Shown: positions 7,930 to 18,053, counted from the stretch's first letter. The stretch is 64,000 bases of DNA from Vibrio agarivorans (GCF_030409635.1 NZ_JAUFQF010000001.1:1054001-1118000), one strand, 5' to 3'. The notes: generated from the sequence alone by a model not told the origin. A program made the numbers and translations.

Positions 7930-8301
7930 CTAGCCAAAAATGGTTGACCTTTAACTAACCTAGCTTCCTCTAAAATGTTAGCATGACAAATATTATATTT
8001 AATAAATCACAGGGCACAATTAATAATAATTATTATTGATTGTGCCCACTACAAACCTTAAGCAAGGGCTAGAAAACAGTGTTTTTGATTGACTTAGTCT
8101 ACATCTACACTTAAGCATGGTACATATATAACACTATAGCAACCACTAGAATAGGTCATAACGCGACACCAAAGCGGGAAACGAAAATTCATAACCTTGA
8201 AGAGAAAAAATTAGAATCTGCGGGAATAGTAATTAAAATGTAATATAAAGCATTTATTCAAGCGCATGTGCGCTGACTTTTTCTGCATTAAGATCCGTTT
8301 C
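7930..8301. other. AT-rich control region of the winged-helix/EAL operon
   Basis: No gene is supported between the regulator start and the IS256 insertion. It contains the 36-bp palindrome at 8012-8047, a small AGCGCATGTGCGCT hairpin near 8262, and the left copy of the IS target duplication (8294-8301). Confidence 0.5.
8012..8047. repeat. 36-bp near-perfect palindrome
   Basis: GGGCACAAT at 8012 is mirrored by ATTGTGCCC ending at 8047, around the centre AATAATAATTATTATT. Only one base pair of the 18 does not match. The 16-bp centre recurs exactly at 12608-12623. It lies upstream of the winged-helix gene and could be an operator or a terminator-like structure. Confidence 0.7.
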
Positions 8302-9607
8302 GAGACTGTCCTAAATTCTGTGTAACTGTCTAAACTTAAAGCCTTAATGGCTAAGGATAGGCACATGGATAAGAAAGCACTTGAAGCTTTTGCTAAAGAA
8401 GCTGCAAAGGGAATTAAAACTCCCGATGACTTAACTGAGTTCAGCCAGATGCTCAAAAAGATCACTGTTGAGGCGGCGCTCAACGCTGAAATGGAAGAGC
8501 ATCTTGGCTACGAAAAGCACAAACCCTCAAAATCCCAAAATAGCCGTAATGGAAAGAGCACCAAGCGTGTAAAAACAGAAGACGGCGAATTTGAACTCGA
8601 TACCCCTCGCGACCGTCTTGGTTCTTTTGACCCCAAGTTAGTCAAAAAGCATCAAACACGATTTACCTCTATGGATGACAAGATCTTGTGGCTTTATGCG
8701 CAGGGCATGAGCACACGCGATATAGTGAATGCTTTTGACGAGTGGTACGGAGCAGAGATATCACCCAGCCTAGTTTCGCGCGTCACAAATGCAGTGATGG
8801 AGGAAATCGTGGAGTGGCAATCTAGGCCGCTTGATGCCATCTATCCTATCGTTTACCTCGACTGCATTGTGGTCAAAATCCGCCAAGACAAACGCATTAT
8901 CAATAAATCGATCTTCCTTGCTTTAGGCATTAACACCGATGGTCAGAAAGAACTCATGGGCATGTGGATAGCCGAAAATGAGGGGGCTAAGTTTTGGCTG
9001 AGCGTTCTAACCGAACTCAATCAACGTGGCGTTGAAGATATTCTTATCGCGTGTGTCGATGGCTTGAAGGGTTTTCCCGATGCGATCAACACCGTCTTCC
9101 CGCAAACACATATTCAGCTTTGCATCGTCCATATGGTGCGGAACTCATTGAAGTATGTGTCTTGGAAGGACTACAAGGCGGTCACAGCCGACCTGAAGCG
9201 AGTGTATCGCTCAGCTACCGAAGATGAGGCTCTACTTGAACTGGAGCGCTTTGGTGAAGTCTGGGATAGCCAGTATCCGCAAATCTCCAAGTCTTGGCGC
9301 AATCACTGGCAAAATCTCAACACCCTTTTTAGCTACCCAGAAGATATTCGTAGAGCTATTTACACGACCAATGCAATTGAGTCCCTCAATAGCGTGATCC
9401 GCAAGGCACTTAAAAAGCGTAAGATCTTCCCGAATGATGAGGCCGCAACCAAAATGGTATATCTAGCAATCAAAGACGCCAGTAAGAAATGGACAATGCC
9501 TATTCAAAACTGGCGCCAAGCTATGAGTCGGTTTATTATCGAGTTCGAGGAACGCCTGGAGAAACATATTAACTAAACGGCAGTTACACAGAATCTGTTA
9601 CAGCCTC
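8302..9607 (+). mobile_element. IS256-family insertion sequence, complete (1306 bp)
   Basis: The ends are imperfect inverted repeats: GAGACTGTCCTAAATTCTG at the left, and at the right a complement reading GAGGCTGTAACAGATTCTG. Both continue as TGTAACTG. The element is flanked by an exact 8-bp duplication TCCGTTTC at 8294-8301 and 9608-9615, which is the duplication size expected for IS256. A single intact transposase gene fills it. The clean duplication implies a recent, simple transposition event. Confidence 0.95.
8365..9576 (+). CDS. IS256-family transposase
   Basis: This is a mutator-type DDE transposase of 403 aa from the ATG at 8365, which has AAGGATAGG just upstream. An in-frame ATG at 8347 would add six residues. 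The catalytic acids are visible as YLDCIVVKI (Asp), ACVDGLKGFPDA (Asp) and TTNAIESLNSVIRK (Glu), and the family signature HMVRNSLKYV is present. The frame is unbroken and full length, so the element is probably still mobile. It moves DNA by a copy-out mechanism with circular intermediates, as known for IS256. Confidence 0.97.
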   Translation: MDKKALEAFAKEAAKGIKTPDDLTEFSQMLKKITVEAALNAEMEEHLGYEKHKPSKSQNSRNGKSTKRVKTEDGEFELDTPRDRLGSFDPKLVKKHQTRFTSMDDKILWLYAQGMSTRDIVNAFDEWYGAEISPSLVSRVTNAVMEEIVEWQSRPLDAIYPIVYLDCIVVKIRQDKRIINKSIFLALGINTDGQKELMGMWIAENEGAKFWLSVLTELNQRGVEDILIACVDGLKGFPDAINTVFPQTHIQLCIVHMVRNSLKYVSWKDYKAVTADLKRVYRSATEDEALLELERFGEVWDSQYPQISKSWRNHWQNLNTLFSYPEDIRRAIYTTNAIESLNSVIRKALKKRKIFPNDEAATKMVYLAIKDASKKWTMPIQNWRQAMSRFIIEFEERLEKHIN

Positions 9608-9786
9608 TCCGTTTCAATTCTCCGATAATTCTTGTAATTGCCAGACCACAAGTTATTTGTATCAAATTGACAGAGATTAGATAACTGGATTATAGACAAA
9701 AAAATCAATGCATGTTGCGTAAGGCATTCAAATACTCAAGGTCACTAACTTGACCCAACGGAGTTATATATAATGTAACTCACTTC

Positions 9787-9826
9787 ATTCAAATAGAATT
9801 TAATAATTATTAAATTCTATTTGAAT
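9787..9826. repeat. 40-bp perfect palindrome
   Basis: The left half ATTCAAATAGAATTTAATAA is followed without a spacer by its exact complement up to 9826. There is no mismatch. It is AT-only except for four G/C pairs, and lies in a gene-free region 180 bp right of the IS256 end. Confidence 0.85.
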
Positions 9827-10014
9827 TTTGTTATCTCAAAGACGCATTTCGCCAAGTAATCATTTTTGTACTCACAAATGTGGGCATATAGAAGACTCTG
9901 TTGCCTAATTGAACTTTGAGATTTAACACTAACTAAATCAAACATATATAAAAGAACATACTAAATTTCGAGCGTACTTATCCCAGTTAGTTTGCTGAGT
10001 GTTCTTATCATGAA

Positions 10015-10051
10015 GTGAATATCTACTTATTTAAGATAAGTAGATATTCAC
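10015..10051. repeat. Hairpin with 16-bp perfect stem
   Basis: GTGAATATCTACTTAT (10015-10030) pairs completely with 10036-10051 across a 5-base loop. There is no U-run, so it is not an obvious terminator. It may be part of a structured RNA ending at the terminator at 10348. Confidence 0.75.
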
Positions 10052-10347
10052 CAATGGATACCTGTAATAGTATAGAACCAATTTTATTTGCCGTTCGAGC
10101 TTAGACAGTTTTCGAATTTCTTTATAGGAAGCACGTACGTATAAGTTACGTGTACAACTCTATTCCACAGCAAAATCTCATCTGGTGGATAGTACATTGC
10201 TATTGATTTATTAATACGCATTATCGTATCAAATTAAACCTAACGCTATAATAATACTCATTAATCAACAATTAAAATCATTACACTGTATCATCAATTT
10301 GTCTTCATAAGACACCTTAAATTTTAAGACAACCTTTGGTCTTTGCC

Positions 10348-10383
10348 AACTCATCTATTTCAATTTTAGATGAGTTTTTTTTT
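10348..10383 (+). terminator. Orphan intrinsic terminator
   Basis: AACTCATCTA (10348-10357) pairs with TAGATGAGTT (10367-10376), followed by a run of nine or ten T. This is a textbook rho-independent terminator on the plus strand, but no coding gene precedes it for over 700 bp. It therefore marks either an untranslated RNA or the end of a deleted gene. Confidence 0.8.
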
Positions 10384-10700
10384 GCATATAAACTATCATA
10401 CGGCTTAATTGCCGACAATTTACACTAGTTATTATTAACATTTACATCAATAATCATCACACTTTTTTCGATTAGCTTTCTATAAAATGTAAAATCGCAA
10501 CACTAGGCGCCTTCATGCAAAAAACTGTGGCTGATGTAAAGATTAGCCAATTAATTTTTATCTAACACTATACTTCCTTGCCATAACATTAACACAATGC
10601 GTGACTTTAAACACCCTCCCACATAGGCTTAATAACACCCACAATAAGCCATATAGTATATTTTTCTTCTATTTAACCACCCCACCCATGCGATCCCATA

Positions 10701-10934
10701 CTAATTTATCTCTAACCACGTTGCATCTGATATAACAGGTAAGATAATTAGTCTAATCTCTTCTATATTTCCCTCTTCCGACACTCTATAGAACTTACTG
10801 TTACAATTGATACATTGACACTTTATCCAAGTGGAGAAAAATAATTTCTCTGCAATATTCTTGTCAGAAAATTTGTAGAAACTAAAATTACTACAAATTG
10901 GACAAAAAACGAAACTTTCTAATGTTAATCTCAT
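10701..10934 (-). CDS. Small zinc-ribbon-like protein, hypothetical
   Basis: The 77-aa frame has a CPIC motif near residue 12 and a CQCINC motif near residue 40. The two Cys pairs are spaced about 28 residues apart, which suits a zinc ribbon. No ribosome site is clear before the ATG, and there are no neighbours to support it. It may be the remains of a mobile-element gene. A real but minor gene is the most I can claim. Confidence 0.45.
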   Translation of the reverse strand: MRLTLESFVFCPICSNFSFYKFSDKNIAEKLFFSTWIKCQCINCNSKFYRVSEEGNIEEIRLIILPVISDATWLEIN

Positions 10935-12466
<1,532 letters not shown>

Positions 12467-12751
12467 CATTAAACCACTACAGTTTTCCCTCATACAAAAG
12501 CTATAATCATAATCTGTAAGGTTATTTCTTTTTATGACTCCATTAGAACCATCTTGATAAGTAAAATATAGCGTATGTTTATACTATCAAACCTACACTC
12601 AGCTCAAAATAATAATTATTATTCGCACTTTTACTTAAGATAAATGGCTATTTTTTATTTGGGTAATGTCTATATCTGCTCCTAATTTCTTTGGCATCAT
12701 ACTAAGGTATCCCCGAATTCAACTGCGAAGTGCGACACTTGACTAAGTCAA
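12467..12751. other. Intergenic remnant between two dead IS copies
   Basis: A minus-strand open stretch (about 12575-12425) reads like the tail of a lost protein (TYQDGSNGVIKRNNLTDYDY), and its end is cut by the IS3 remnant. I do not recognise it. The 16-bp palindrome at 12608-12623 also lies here. Confidence 0.35.
12608..12623. repeat. Second copy of AATAATAATTATTATT palindrome
   Basis: It is identical to the centre of the palindrome at 8012-8047. A shorter version (AATAATAATTAT) appears at 14321. Simple AT-rich sequence can give this by chance, so the significance is uncertain. Confidence 0.5.
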
Positions 12752-13190
12752 TTGAACCTTTTCTCAGTCCTACGATCTGAACCCACTTTGCAGAAGTATG
12801 GTGTTGTAAAGAGTAAATCTAAGAAGACGATAGCGAACTGGAGTGAGAACAATGAAGCCATGTGGAAAAGAGGCTCAGCGACATTTTGGATTGATGACTC
12901 AGCCGTTTGGGCTAGGCAATGCAAAGCCACTATGGCAGTAAACGCTGTAGAGGCTTTCAATTTTCGAACACTGCTATTGAAACAATTTGGATGATTAAAG
13001 GGATATTCTCTCTCCCGTTAAGTGCACTTCAAGGTTTTATCGACTCCATATTTACTTTGATGAATGTCCCGTTACGCTCCCCTAACTACACCAGTATTAG
13101 CATGCATTTAAAGACCGTCCCGGTAAAATACCGCTTTGTCGCGCAATTCGATGTAACCAAATCAAGAAGCTACGATGTGATCGACTAAGA
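12752..13190 (+). pseudogene. IS5-type transposase remnant A, N-terminal half
   Basis: In two frames this stretch matches the transposase fragment B at 13211: KKTIANWSENNEAMWKRGS against TPNWKQYNKALINRGS, and IKGIFSLPLSALQGFIDS against VKRVFSLPLRALQGFLDS. A frameshift lies near 12975 and a stop near 13187. The middle of the gene is missing. The matching C-terminal tail reappears at 13947, beyond copy B. Confidence 0.75.
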
Positions 13191-13210
13191 CAGCTAATCT
13201 TGGTAGCCGT

Positions 13211-13940
13211 ATGCCGAAACCTCGTTATAAAACACCTAACTGGAAACAGTACAACAAAGCCCTAATCAACCGAGGCTCTCTAACTTTTGGGATTGATGAG
13301 GAAGCGATAGCTGAGTGGAAACAAAACAAACAAGGCAAGCGTGGTAGACCTCGCCAATTCAGCGACTTAGCTATTATTACTGCTCTGATGGTGAAACGCG
13401 TATTCTCTCTACCATTGAGAGCGCTGCAAGGTTTTCTAGACTCAGTATTTAAGCTGGCTAACATTCCGCTTGTTTGCCCGCACTACACCTGTATTAGTCG
13501 ACGAGCCAAGGAAGTTGAGGTTTCATTTAAAACCAAAACCAGAGGAGCAATACAGCATCTAGCCATCGATGTTACTGGACTGAAGATTTATGGCGAAAAC
13601 GAGTAGAAAGACAAAAAGCAAGGTAAGGGGTGCCCTTCTCAGAATAGGGGCATCCTAGCAATTTAGCAGTAGGTTGTCAGAAGCTCTACGGCTCCAACAA
13701 GAAGTGGAAAAAGCGGTATGGCTATCACAAACGCACGCTGTTAGAGACAGCAATGCATCGAGTAAAACAGTTGTTGGGTGGGAAACTCAGCCTCAGAAAT
13801 TACAACGCTCAGATTTGGTGAGACTTACGCAATGATTAAGGCGCTGAACAAGCTTACAGGACTTGGTATGCCTAAAACTCAGTGCGCTGTATGAAAATCA
13901 CTCAATTTTAGGCAATTTTGTTTCTCATCTGAATTACGCA
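13211..13940 (+). pseudogene. IS5-type transposase remnant B
   Basis: A clean 131-codon start (MPKPRYKTPNWKQYNKALIN, then IDEEAIAEW, RGRPRQFSDLAI and ALQGFLDSVFKLANIPL) reaches the first catalytic region AIDVTGLKIYGENE and then stops at 13604. The downstream DNA still encodes GSNKKWKKRYGYHKRTLLET and VKQLLGGKLSLRNYNAQ in other frames, so the gene is deleted and frameshifted in the middle. This is an inactive IS5/IS4-like Vibrio element. Confidence 0.8.
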
Positions 13941-13946
13941 ACAAAG

Positions 13947-14059
13947 CCTGATTAAAGCTCTAAACAGTCTGAATAGGCTTGGTATCCTGAAACTCAGTAT
14001 ATTGTATGAATGGTCAAACTTTAGACCGTTGGGTTTCCCATCTGAATAGCACTACAAAC
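13947..14059 (+). pseudogene. IS5-type transposase remnant A, C-terminal tail
   Basis: This 110-bp segment repeats the end of copy B (LIKALNSLNRLGILKLSILYE against MIKALNKLTGLGMPK) and the same terminal sequence (CCCATCTGAAT against TCTCATCTGAAT). Its order after B indicates that B inserted into, or recombined with, copy A. Confidence 0.65.
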
Positions 14060-14346
14060 CCTTCCACGCGCTATCTGGCTCCAAAACCTACTTACTTTTT
14101 CCCTTTAAAAATCATCCACTAAATCACAAAAAAACGTGGAGCAAGTAATTAAGTACGATATAAAAACCAGATCTGACTGATACGTTAAGCCGCATAAGAC
14201 CTTGACAACTAAAATCGAAAACTGGGCCTAGCGATAGGCAAAATCATGCGTAGGCCCAAGGAGAGACTCTGCAGAGGAGTCAAAATAAATATACAACATA
14301 CTTCTTCAAATTAAATTTTTAATAATAATTATAGTCGCACAAAATT

Positions 14347-14482
14347 TATTAATTTTGGCATCGGTGCAAGTTTCTACTACATGAGTAAGGAGGACTGGTA
14401 TTGTCCAGAGCCCTGTCGAGTTGTTTGTCCTTGAGTAGTCGCTGGCTATAACTGGGCAAAGAGCAAAAGAGGCATTAGGGTA
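14347..14482 (+). pseudogene. Decayed copy of the micro-ORF pair
   Basis: DNA from about 14357 matches the micro-ORFs at 5715-5880: the TTTCTACTACATGAGTAAGG block is identical, and the second frame's GGCTATAACTGGGC end is also recognisable. The start codon of the first ORF and the ATG of the second are lost (TGGTATTG instead of TGGTATGG). Here the micro-ORFs are dead while radC is intact, the reverse of the copy at 5.7-6.5 kb. Confidence 0.7.
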
Positions 14483-14490
14483 AACCAAAA

Positions 14491-14530
14491 CAGCTCCGCT
14501 CAGCACTAGGCTGAGTCGGGCTGCCTTTTT
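14491..14530 (+). terminator. Terminator upstream of intact radC
   Basis: A long GC-rich stem (CAGCTCCGCTCAGC with GCTGAGTCGGGCTG, two mismatches) is followed by CCTTTTT. It is placed like the hairpin at 5885. Confidence 0.65.
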
Positions 14531-14595
14531 ATACCAGTCCATTTTTTTTCAAATACATATTACCCGGGTGCAATTACTAAACCAAAGGAGTTACC

Positions 14596-15072
14596 ATGCA
14601 CTCATCACCCTGTTTTAACTATCACCAAAGCACCCCTACCGAGTTACATGAAATTTTAGAAACAGCCGCATCTATGCTAGCTGCTAAATATGCTCGTCAA
14701 GGTTCGTTCGCTAATCCTGAAGCCAGTAAGCAATTCCTGCAAATGAAACTTGCTCATTACGACAAAGAAGTCTTTGCTGTGATGCTACTGGATAATCAAA
14801 ATCGACTAATACGCTTTGAAGAGCTGTTTACTGGCACCATTGATGCTGCAAGCATCTACCCTAGAGAAGTCGTAAAGCTAGCTTTAGATGCTAATGCCGC
14901 TGCTGTAATCTTTGGTCACAATCACCCATCAGGAGTACCCGAACCTTCCCTGTCTGATAGAAGAATAACCTCTCGCTTATGTGATGCACTCGCTCTGATT
15001 GACGTTAGAGTGTTAGACCATATCGTAGTCGGTGAGCAGTGCGTATCTTTCGCTGAGCGAGGCTGGCTATGA
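14596..15072 (+). CDS. radC: RadC-family JAMM-domain protein of a mobile element
   Basis: The protein has 158 aa and consists of a short lead and a complete RadC/JAB1-type metal site: Glu in EELFTGTIDAAS, then the HNHPSG motif near residue 110 and the S-x2-D pair (SLSDRRI). Chromosomal RadC is about 225 aa with an N-terminal helix-hairpin-helix part, which is absent here, as is usual for island-borne copies. AAGGAG precedes the ATG. Its stop overlaps the start of the first DUF2787 gene (ATGA), so the two are translated together. The cellular role of RadC-like proteins is unresolved, but they are very common in Vibrio integrative elements, often near AlpA and DUF2787. Confidence 0.92.
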   Translation: MHSSPCFNYHQSTPTELHEILETAASMLAAKYARQGSFANPEASKQFLQMKLAHYDKEVFAVMLLDNQNRLIRFEELFTGTIDAASIYPREVVKLALDANAAAVIFGHNHPSGVPEPSLSDRRITSRLCDALALIDVRVLDHIVVGEQCVSFAERGWL

Positions 15073-15527
15073 GTCAAACTAAGCCGCATCAGCTCTTAGT
15101 GAGGTATCTCAATGCTCTGACTAAGCAATTAGACATCCCAAGTTTTGCAAACCGAATCGCCCTTAATTTTCGTGTATCAAGCTATTACCGAGACCGTTGT
15201 GGATTTCACCCTGTTGAGATACAGCTGTATCGCACTAGCGACCAATTAAATGACCACCCTTGGCATATCGTCTTTGTCACCAGCTTTGCTTATCCAGATG
15301 AGCAAGCCTCAAAAGTAGACGTTGAGCTCTACTTCAACTTCCTTCGTGGATGGTTTTATCAACCGGATATTCAACACTGTGAAATCCACCAGCCTCAAGT
15401 GACCGAGTTATATAAGAGCTATGAGCGTGCTTTCTTAGCACAAGTCCGAAATGGCTCATTTGACGATATCCAAGCAACGCTTGTTGATATCAACACGCCC
15501 ACTCACACATCCATTCAATCTAGTTAA
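15069..15527 (+). CDS. DUF2787 family protein (first copy)
   Basis: The 152-aa protein is of the DUF2787 type found almost only in Vibrio and related islands. Diagnostic stretches are LNFRVSSYYRDRCGFHPVEI, FVTSFAY and KVDVELYFNF, followed by a TELYKSYERAF helix. It overlaps radC by 4 bp. Its neighbour at 15544 has the same order of motifs, so the two are paralogues. It has no signal peptide or membrane segment. Function unknown, but the constant association with radC and mobile elements points to a role in element maintenance or transfer. Confidence 0.8.
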   Translation: MSQTKPHQLLVRYLNALTKQLDIPSFANRIALNFRVSSYYRDRCGFHPVEIQLYRTSDQLNDHPWHIVFVTSFAYPDEQASKVDVELYFNFLRGWFYQPDIQHCEIHQPQVTELYKSYERAFLAQVRNGSFDDIQATLVDINTPTHTSIQSS

Positions 15528-15543
15528 CCCAAGGAGGTCTACA

Positions 15544-15990
15544 ATGCCAAATGAAACCCAGAGCCAAATGATTCAATTCCAGCCTTGTTGTTTACCTGTT
15601 TCCAATCGCTTATGCAACGCTATCGATAAACACATTCAGCAAGCGCATCCATCCCCACTCTCATCCAACTCTTTAACCATTAACTTTCGTGACTCCAATT
15701 ACGGTGCTGAAAGCGGCGGTTATCACCCAGTCGAGATAAGAGTTCAACGCGACGAAGCGCAACAGTGGCACTTCTGTTATATCACTGACTTTGCCTATTG
15801 CGGTGGCCCCTACCCCGAGCTAGAGGTTGAAATCGATTTTAATATTGAACAGAACAGCTTTCGACAAATGTTTCTCGCCCCTAGTCCACTGAACAAACAT
15901 GAAGTGACCGAGTTCTACAAAGTGTGGGAAAGCAACTTTCTAGAGTACCTATCTGACGGAGCATTCGATCAAATCGAGGTTTCAGCCTGA
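15544..15990 (+). CDS. DUF2787 family protein (second copy)
   Basis: The start at 15544 is set by an AAGGAGG ribosome site. The 148-aa product shows INFRDSNYGAESGGYHPVEI, YITDFAY, LEVEIDFN and VTEFYKVWESNF, parallel to its neighbour and probably a tandem duplicate. It is soluble, with no cysteine motif or catalytic signature that I can see. It is part of the radC-DUF2787-DUF2787-recombinase-alpA run, with a 127-bp gap before the recombinase. Confidence 0.8.
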   Translation: MPNETQSQMIQFQPCCLPVSNRLCNAIDKHIQQAHPSPLSSNSLTINFRDSNYGAESGGYHPVEIRVQRDEAQQWHFCYITDFAYCGGPYPELEVEIDFNIEQNSFRQMFLAPSPLNKHEVTEFYKVWESNFLEYLSDGAFDQIEVSA

Positions 15991-16117
15991 CTAGAAGCTC
16001 AAGTTCCCATTTTGCTATTTTGGGAACTTGCTAACCCTTGCGCTGAAAGGAAGTGTGATTTTCTAGTCTGCTGAAGATCCCAAAAACTGCATTTCAATCG
16101 AAAAAAGGAACCAGCCC

Positions 16118-16678
16118 ATGGCAGAAGTACAAGCGGTCAAAAGTCGCGAGACTATCAAGCTCATCAGCCACCTTTTAGAAATACGGCATAGTAAGCAAAT
16201 GGCCGACATCTGGAATGTCGGTTTGAATCTAGCCCTGCGTATATCTGATTTACTGTCGATTAAGTTCAGTGACATCGACGAAGACAAACTGACTATTCGA
16301 GAGCAAAAAACAGGTAAGACTGCACAGATCATCTTAAACCCCAAAAGCCAGGAGATCATCCATCGCATCAAAGAGGAGAACCCTCACCACATCTACTTGT
16401 TCCAGTCATACCGGAATCAACAAGCCATCAATAAACCAGCATCACCACTTAGCCGACGCTCAGTAAGCAAAGCCTTCGCATCTGTAGGTGAAGAAGTGAA
16501 ACTGCCGCTCGGTACGCACTCCATGCGTAAAACACGGGGTTACCACCTTTACCAAAGCACCAAGGACATCGCCCGAGTAATGCGTATGCTTCGCCATAGC
16601 TCTGAGGGTATCACCCTGCGATATATCGGTGTAACCCAAGATGACATCGACAATGACTTTAGGGAGTTAGTCTTATGA
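16118..16678 (+). CDS. Minimal tyrosine recombinase (catalytic domain only)
   Basis: The protein is 186 aa, much shorter than normal integrases (about 330-420 aa), and has just the catalytic fold. All active-site residues are recognisable: Arg in ALRISDLLS, Lys in QKTGKT, His-x-x-Arg in THSMRKTRG, His in RHSSEG and Tyr in LRYIGV. It lacks the arm-binding and core-binding domains, so it would need a partner or a short site. Its stop overlaps the alpA start by 4 bp (ATGA), a layout expected if AlpA directs its excision reaction. Very short integrases of this type occur in Vibrio islands. A decayed relative lies at 19602. Confidence 0.88.
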   Translation: MAEVQAVKSRETIKLISHLLEIRHSKQMADIWNVGLNLALRISDLLSIKFSDIDEDKLTIREQKTGKTAQIILNPKSQEIIHRIKEENPHHIYLFQSYRNQQAINKPASPLSRRSVSKAFASVGEEVKLPLGTHSMRKTRGYHLYQSTKDIARVMRMLRHSSEGITLRYIGVTQDDIDNDFRELVL

Positions 16679-16905
16679 AAGCGAAAACCATTGAACAGTT
16701 TCCAGTAACAAGTCGCCTCATGCGTGTGAAAGAGATTATTCGAATTACTGGTCTATCACGATCTTCTCTGTACAAATGTATTAGTGAAGGGCAGTTTCCT
16801 AAAGCAGTGTCACTTAGCGAACGCTCCGTTGCTTGGGTTGAAGAGGAAGTCCAAGATTGGATTACAGCAAAAATTCAGCAACGGAATCTCAATATCGTAG
16901 CGTAG
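16675..16905 (+). CDS. alpA: AlpA-family regulator/excisionase (copy 2)
   Basis: The 76-aa AlpA protein has the core TGLSRSSLYKCI and the VAWVEEEVQDWI tail. It is very close to copy 1 at 491. It is translationally coupled to the recombinase, so it is probably its excisionase or activator. A double hairpin with a U-run follows immediately (16901-16956), ending this operon. An internal ATG (MRVKEII) gives 61 aa and could be an alternative start. Confidence 0.9.
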   Translation: MKAKTIEQFPVTSRLMRVKEIIRITGLSRSSLYKCISEGQFPKAVSLSERSVAWVEEEVQDWITAKIQQRNLNIVA

Positions 16906-16956
16906 GCCAGTGGGCCTACGAGTGCCCTTCAAAGAGGTTAAACAACCTCTTTTTTT
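16901..16956 (+). terminator. Double hairpin terminator of the radC-alpA module
   Basis: The first stem is CGTAGGCC with GGCCTACG (16901-16920), overlapping the alpA stop. The second is AAAGAGGTT with AACCTCTTT (16931-16952), followed by more T. The second is a standard intrinsic terminator. Confidence 0.9.
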
Positions 16957-17000
16957 GTGTTCTGGCTCATTTTGGGACAAAAGTTACTTAGAGCATTCAC

Positions 17001-18053
17001 TTAAATTAGAAAAATACGGATAACTTTTGGTATGGCAAAAGCACTGATAGTAAAGTTCCACATTATTACACCGTCATAGAAACAGCTAAGTTTAGACGCT
17101 TCTTTAATTTCGCTTGCAGAAGCATTAGCACCACTGAATTGTAATACCACTTTTTTCCCTGCAAGCTCTTGTCTCAACTTTACAGAAGCCATTATCGTTG
17201 AGCTACCAGCGCCCTCGACTAAGTTCTTTGTATGAAAAGCGGCAAGGGCGATCCCTTGAACAATTTCTTCTTCGGACAGCAGTATGAAATCATCTAGCTT
17301 ATCTCGGTAAAGATCAAAAGTGGTTTCGTATGCGGTACCTGTAGCGAAACCGCCAGCAAATGTGTGATTAGAGCTGCTGACTATTTTGTTTCGACACCAT
17401 GATTGATAAGCAGCGCATGAAAGTTCAGCTTGAACTGCATAAATACTTACATGGGGAGCAATTGATTTTAACGCTACAACAGCCGAAGCAACTTCACTCC
17501 CCCACCTAATGGCAGCACAATTGGGTCAAGATCGGGAACTTCATCAAGTACTTCGAGAAACTCTGTACCAACTCCATTTACGAGTAGTGGCTCATTTGCT
17601 GGATGTACATAGTAATAACTTTTAGATCTGATTGATCTCAGAGACAACCTCTGCCGCTTCGTCAAAATTCCTACCTGCTTCAATAACTTCAGCACCAGCT
17701 CTTTTTATAAGGTCAATCTTTATTGGGTTTGCCCCAACAGGCACAACAACAATCGATGGCAAGTTAAACAACTTTGCAGAAGCAGCAACAGATAAACCAT
17801 GGTTCCCAGTTGAAAAAGTTACAACACCGCTGACCTTTTTCTCTTTGAGATGTGACATTACATTGATGCCACCTCTAATTTTGAAACTACCGGTCATATT
17901 CTGGTTTTCGTGCTTAATATATGCCTCAAACCCTAGTTCTCGTGAGAGACTATCATACTTGATAAGAGGCGATGGTTTCATAAACTTACCAATTACCTCT
18001 CGCGCTTTATACATTTCATGCAGGTTTATCGGGTATTCTTTAAGCGTGTGCAT
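17001..18053 (-). pseudogene. Broken threonine/serine dehydratase-like gene (PLP fold II)
   Basis: The first 143 codons from 18053 encode a good PLP-enzyme start: the PLP-lysine motif GSFKIRGG, then SGVVTFSTGNHG and GAEVIEAG. At about 17630 the frame shifts to the one reading YYYVHPANEP and LDPIVLPLGGG. At about 17495, in the run GGTGGGGG, it shifts again to SEVASAVVALKS through AAFHTKNLVEGAG to QFSGANASASEI. The coding sequence is otherwise complete, so two single-base changes separate it from a functional ammonia-lyase of about 330 aa. Both could be real decay or read errors, since the second lies in a G5 run. Confidence 0.85.

Larger units (their letters stand above)
9616..10700. other. 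Gene-free AT-rich kilobase with structured elements
   Basis: No coding frame is supported in more than 1 kb. What is visible is a 40-bp perfect palindrome (9787-9826), a 16-bp-stem hairpin (10015-10051), and a classical intrinsic terminator on the plus strand (10348-10383) that has no gene in front of it. A short segment near 9895 (CTCTGTTGCCTAATT) resembles the end of the IS5-type debris at 13.9 kb and may be another remnant. Confidence 0.5.

Noticed and set aside
14306..14542. 78-codon frame on the minus strand with a signal-peptide-like start
   Set aside because: It overlaps the decayed micro-ORF copy and the terminator before radC, so it is a chance frame.
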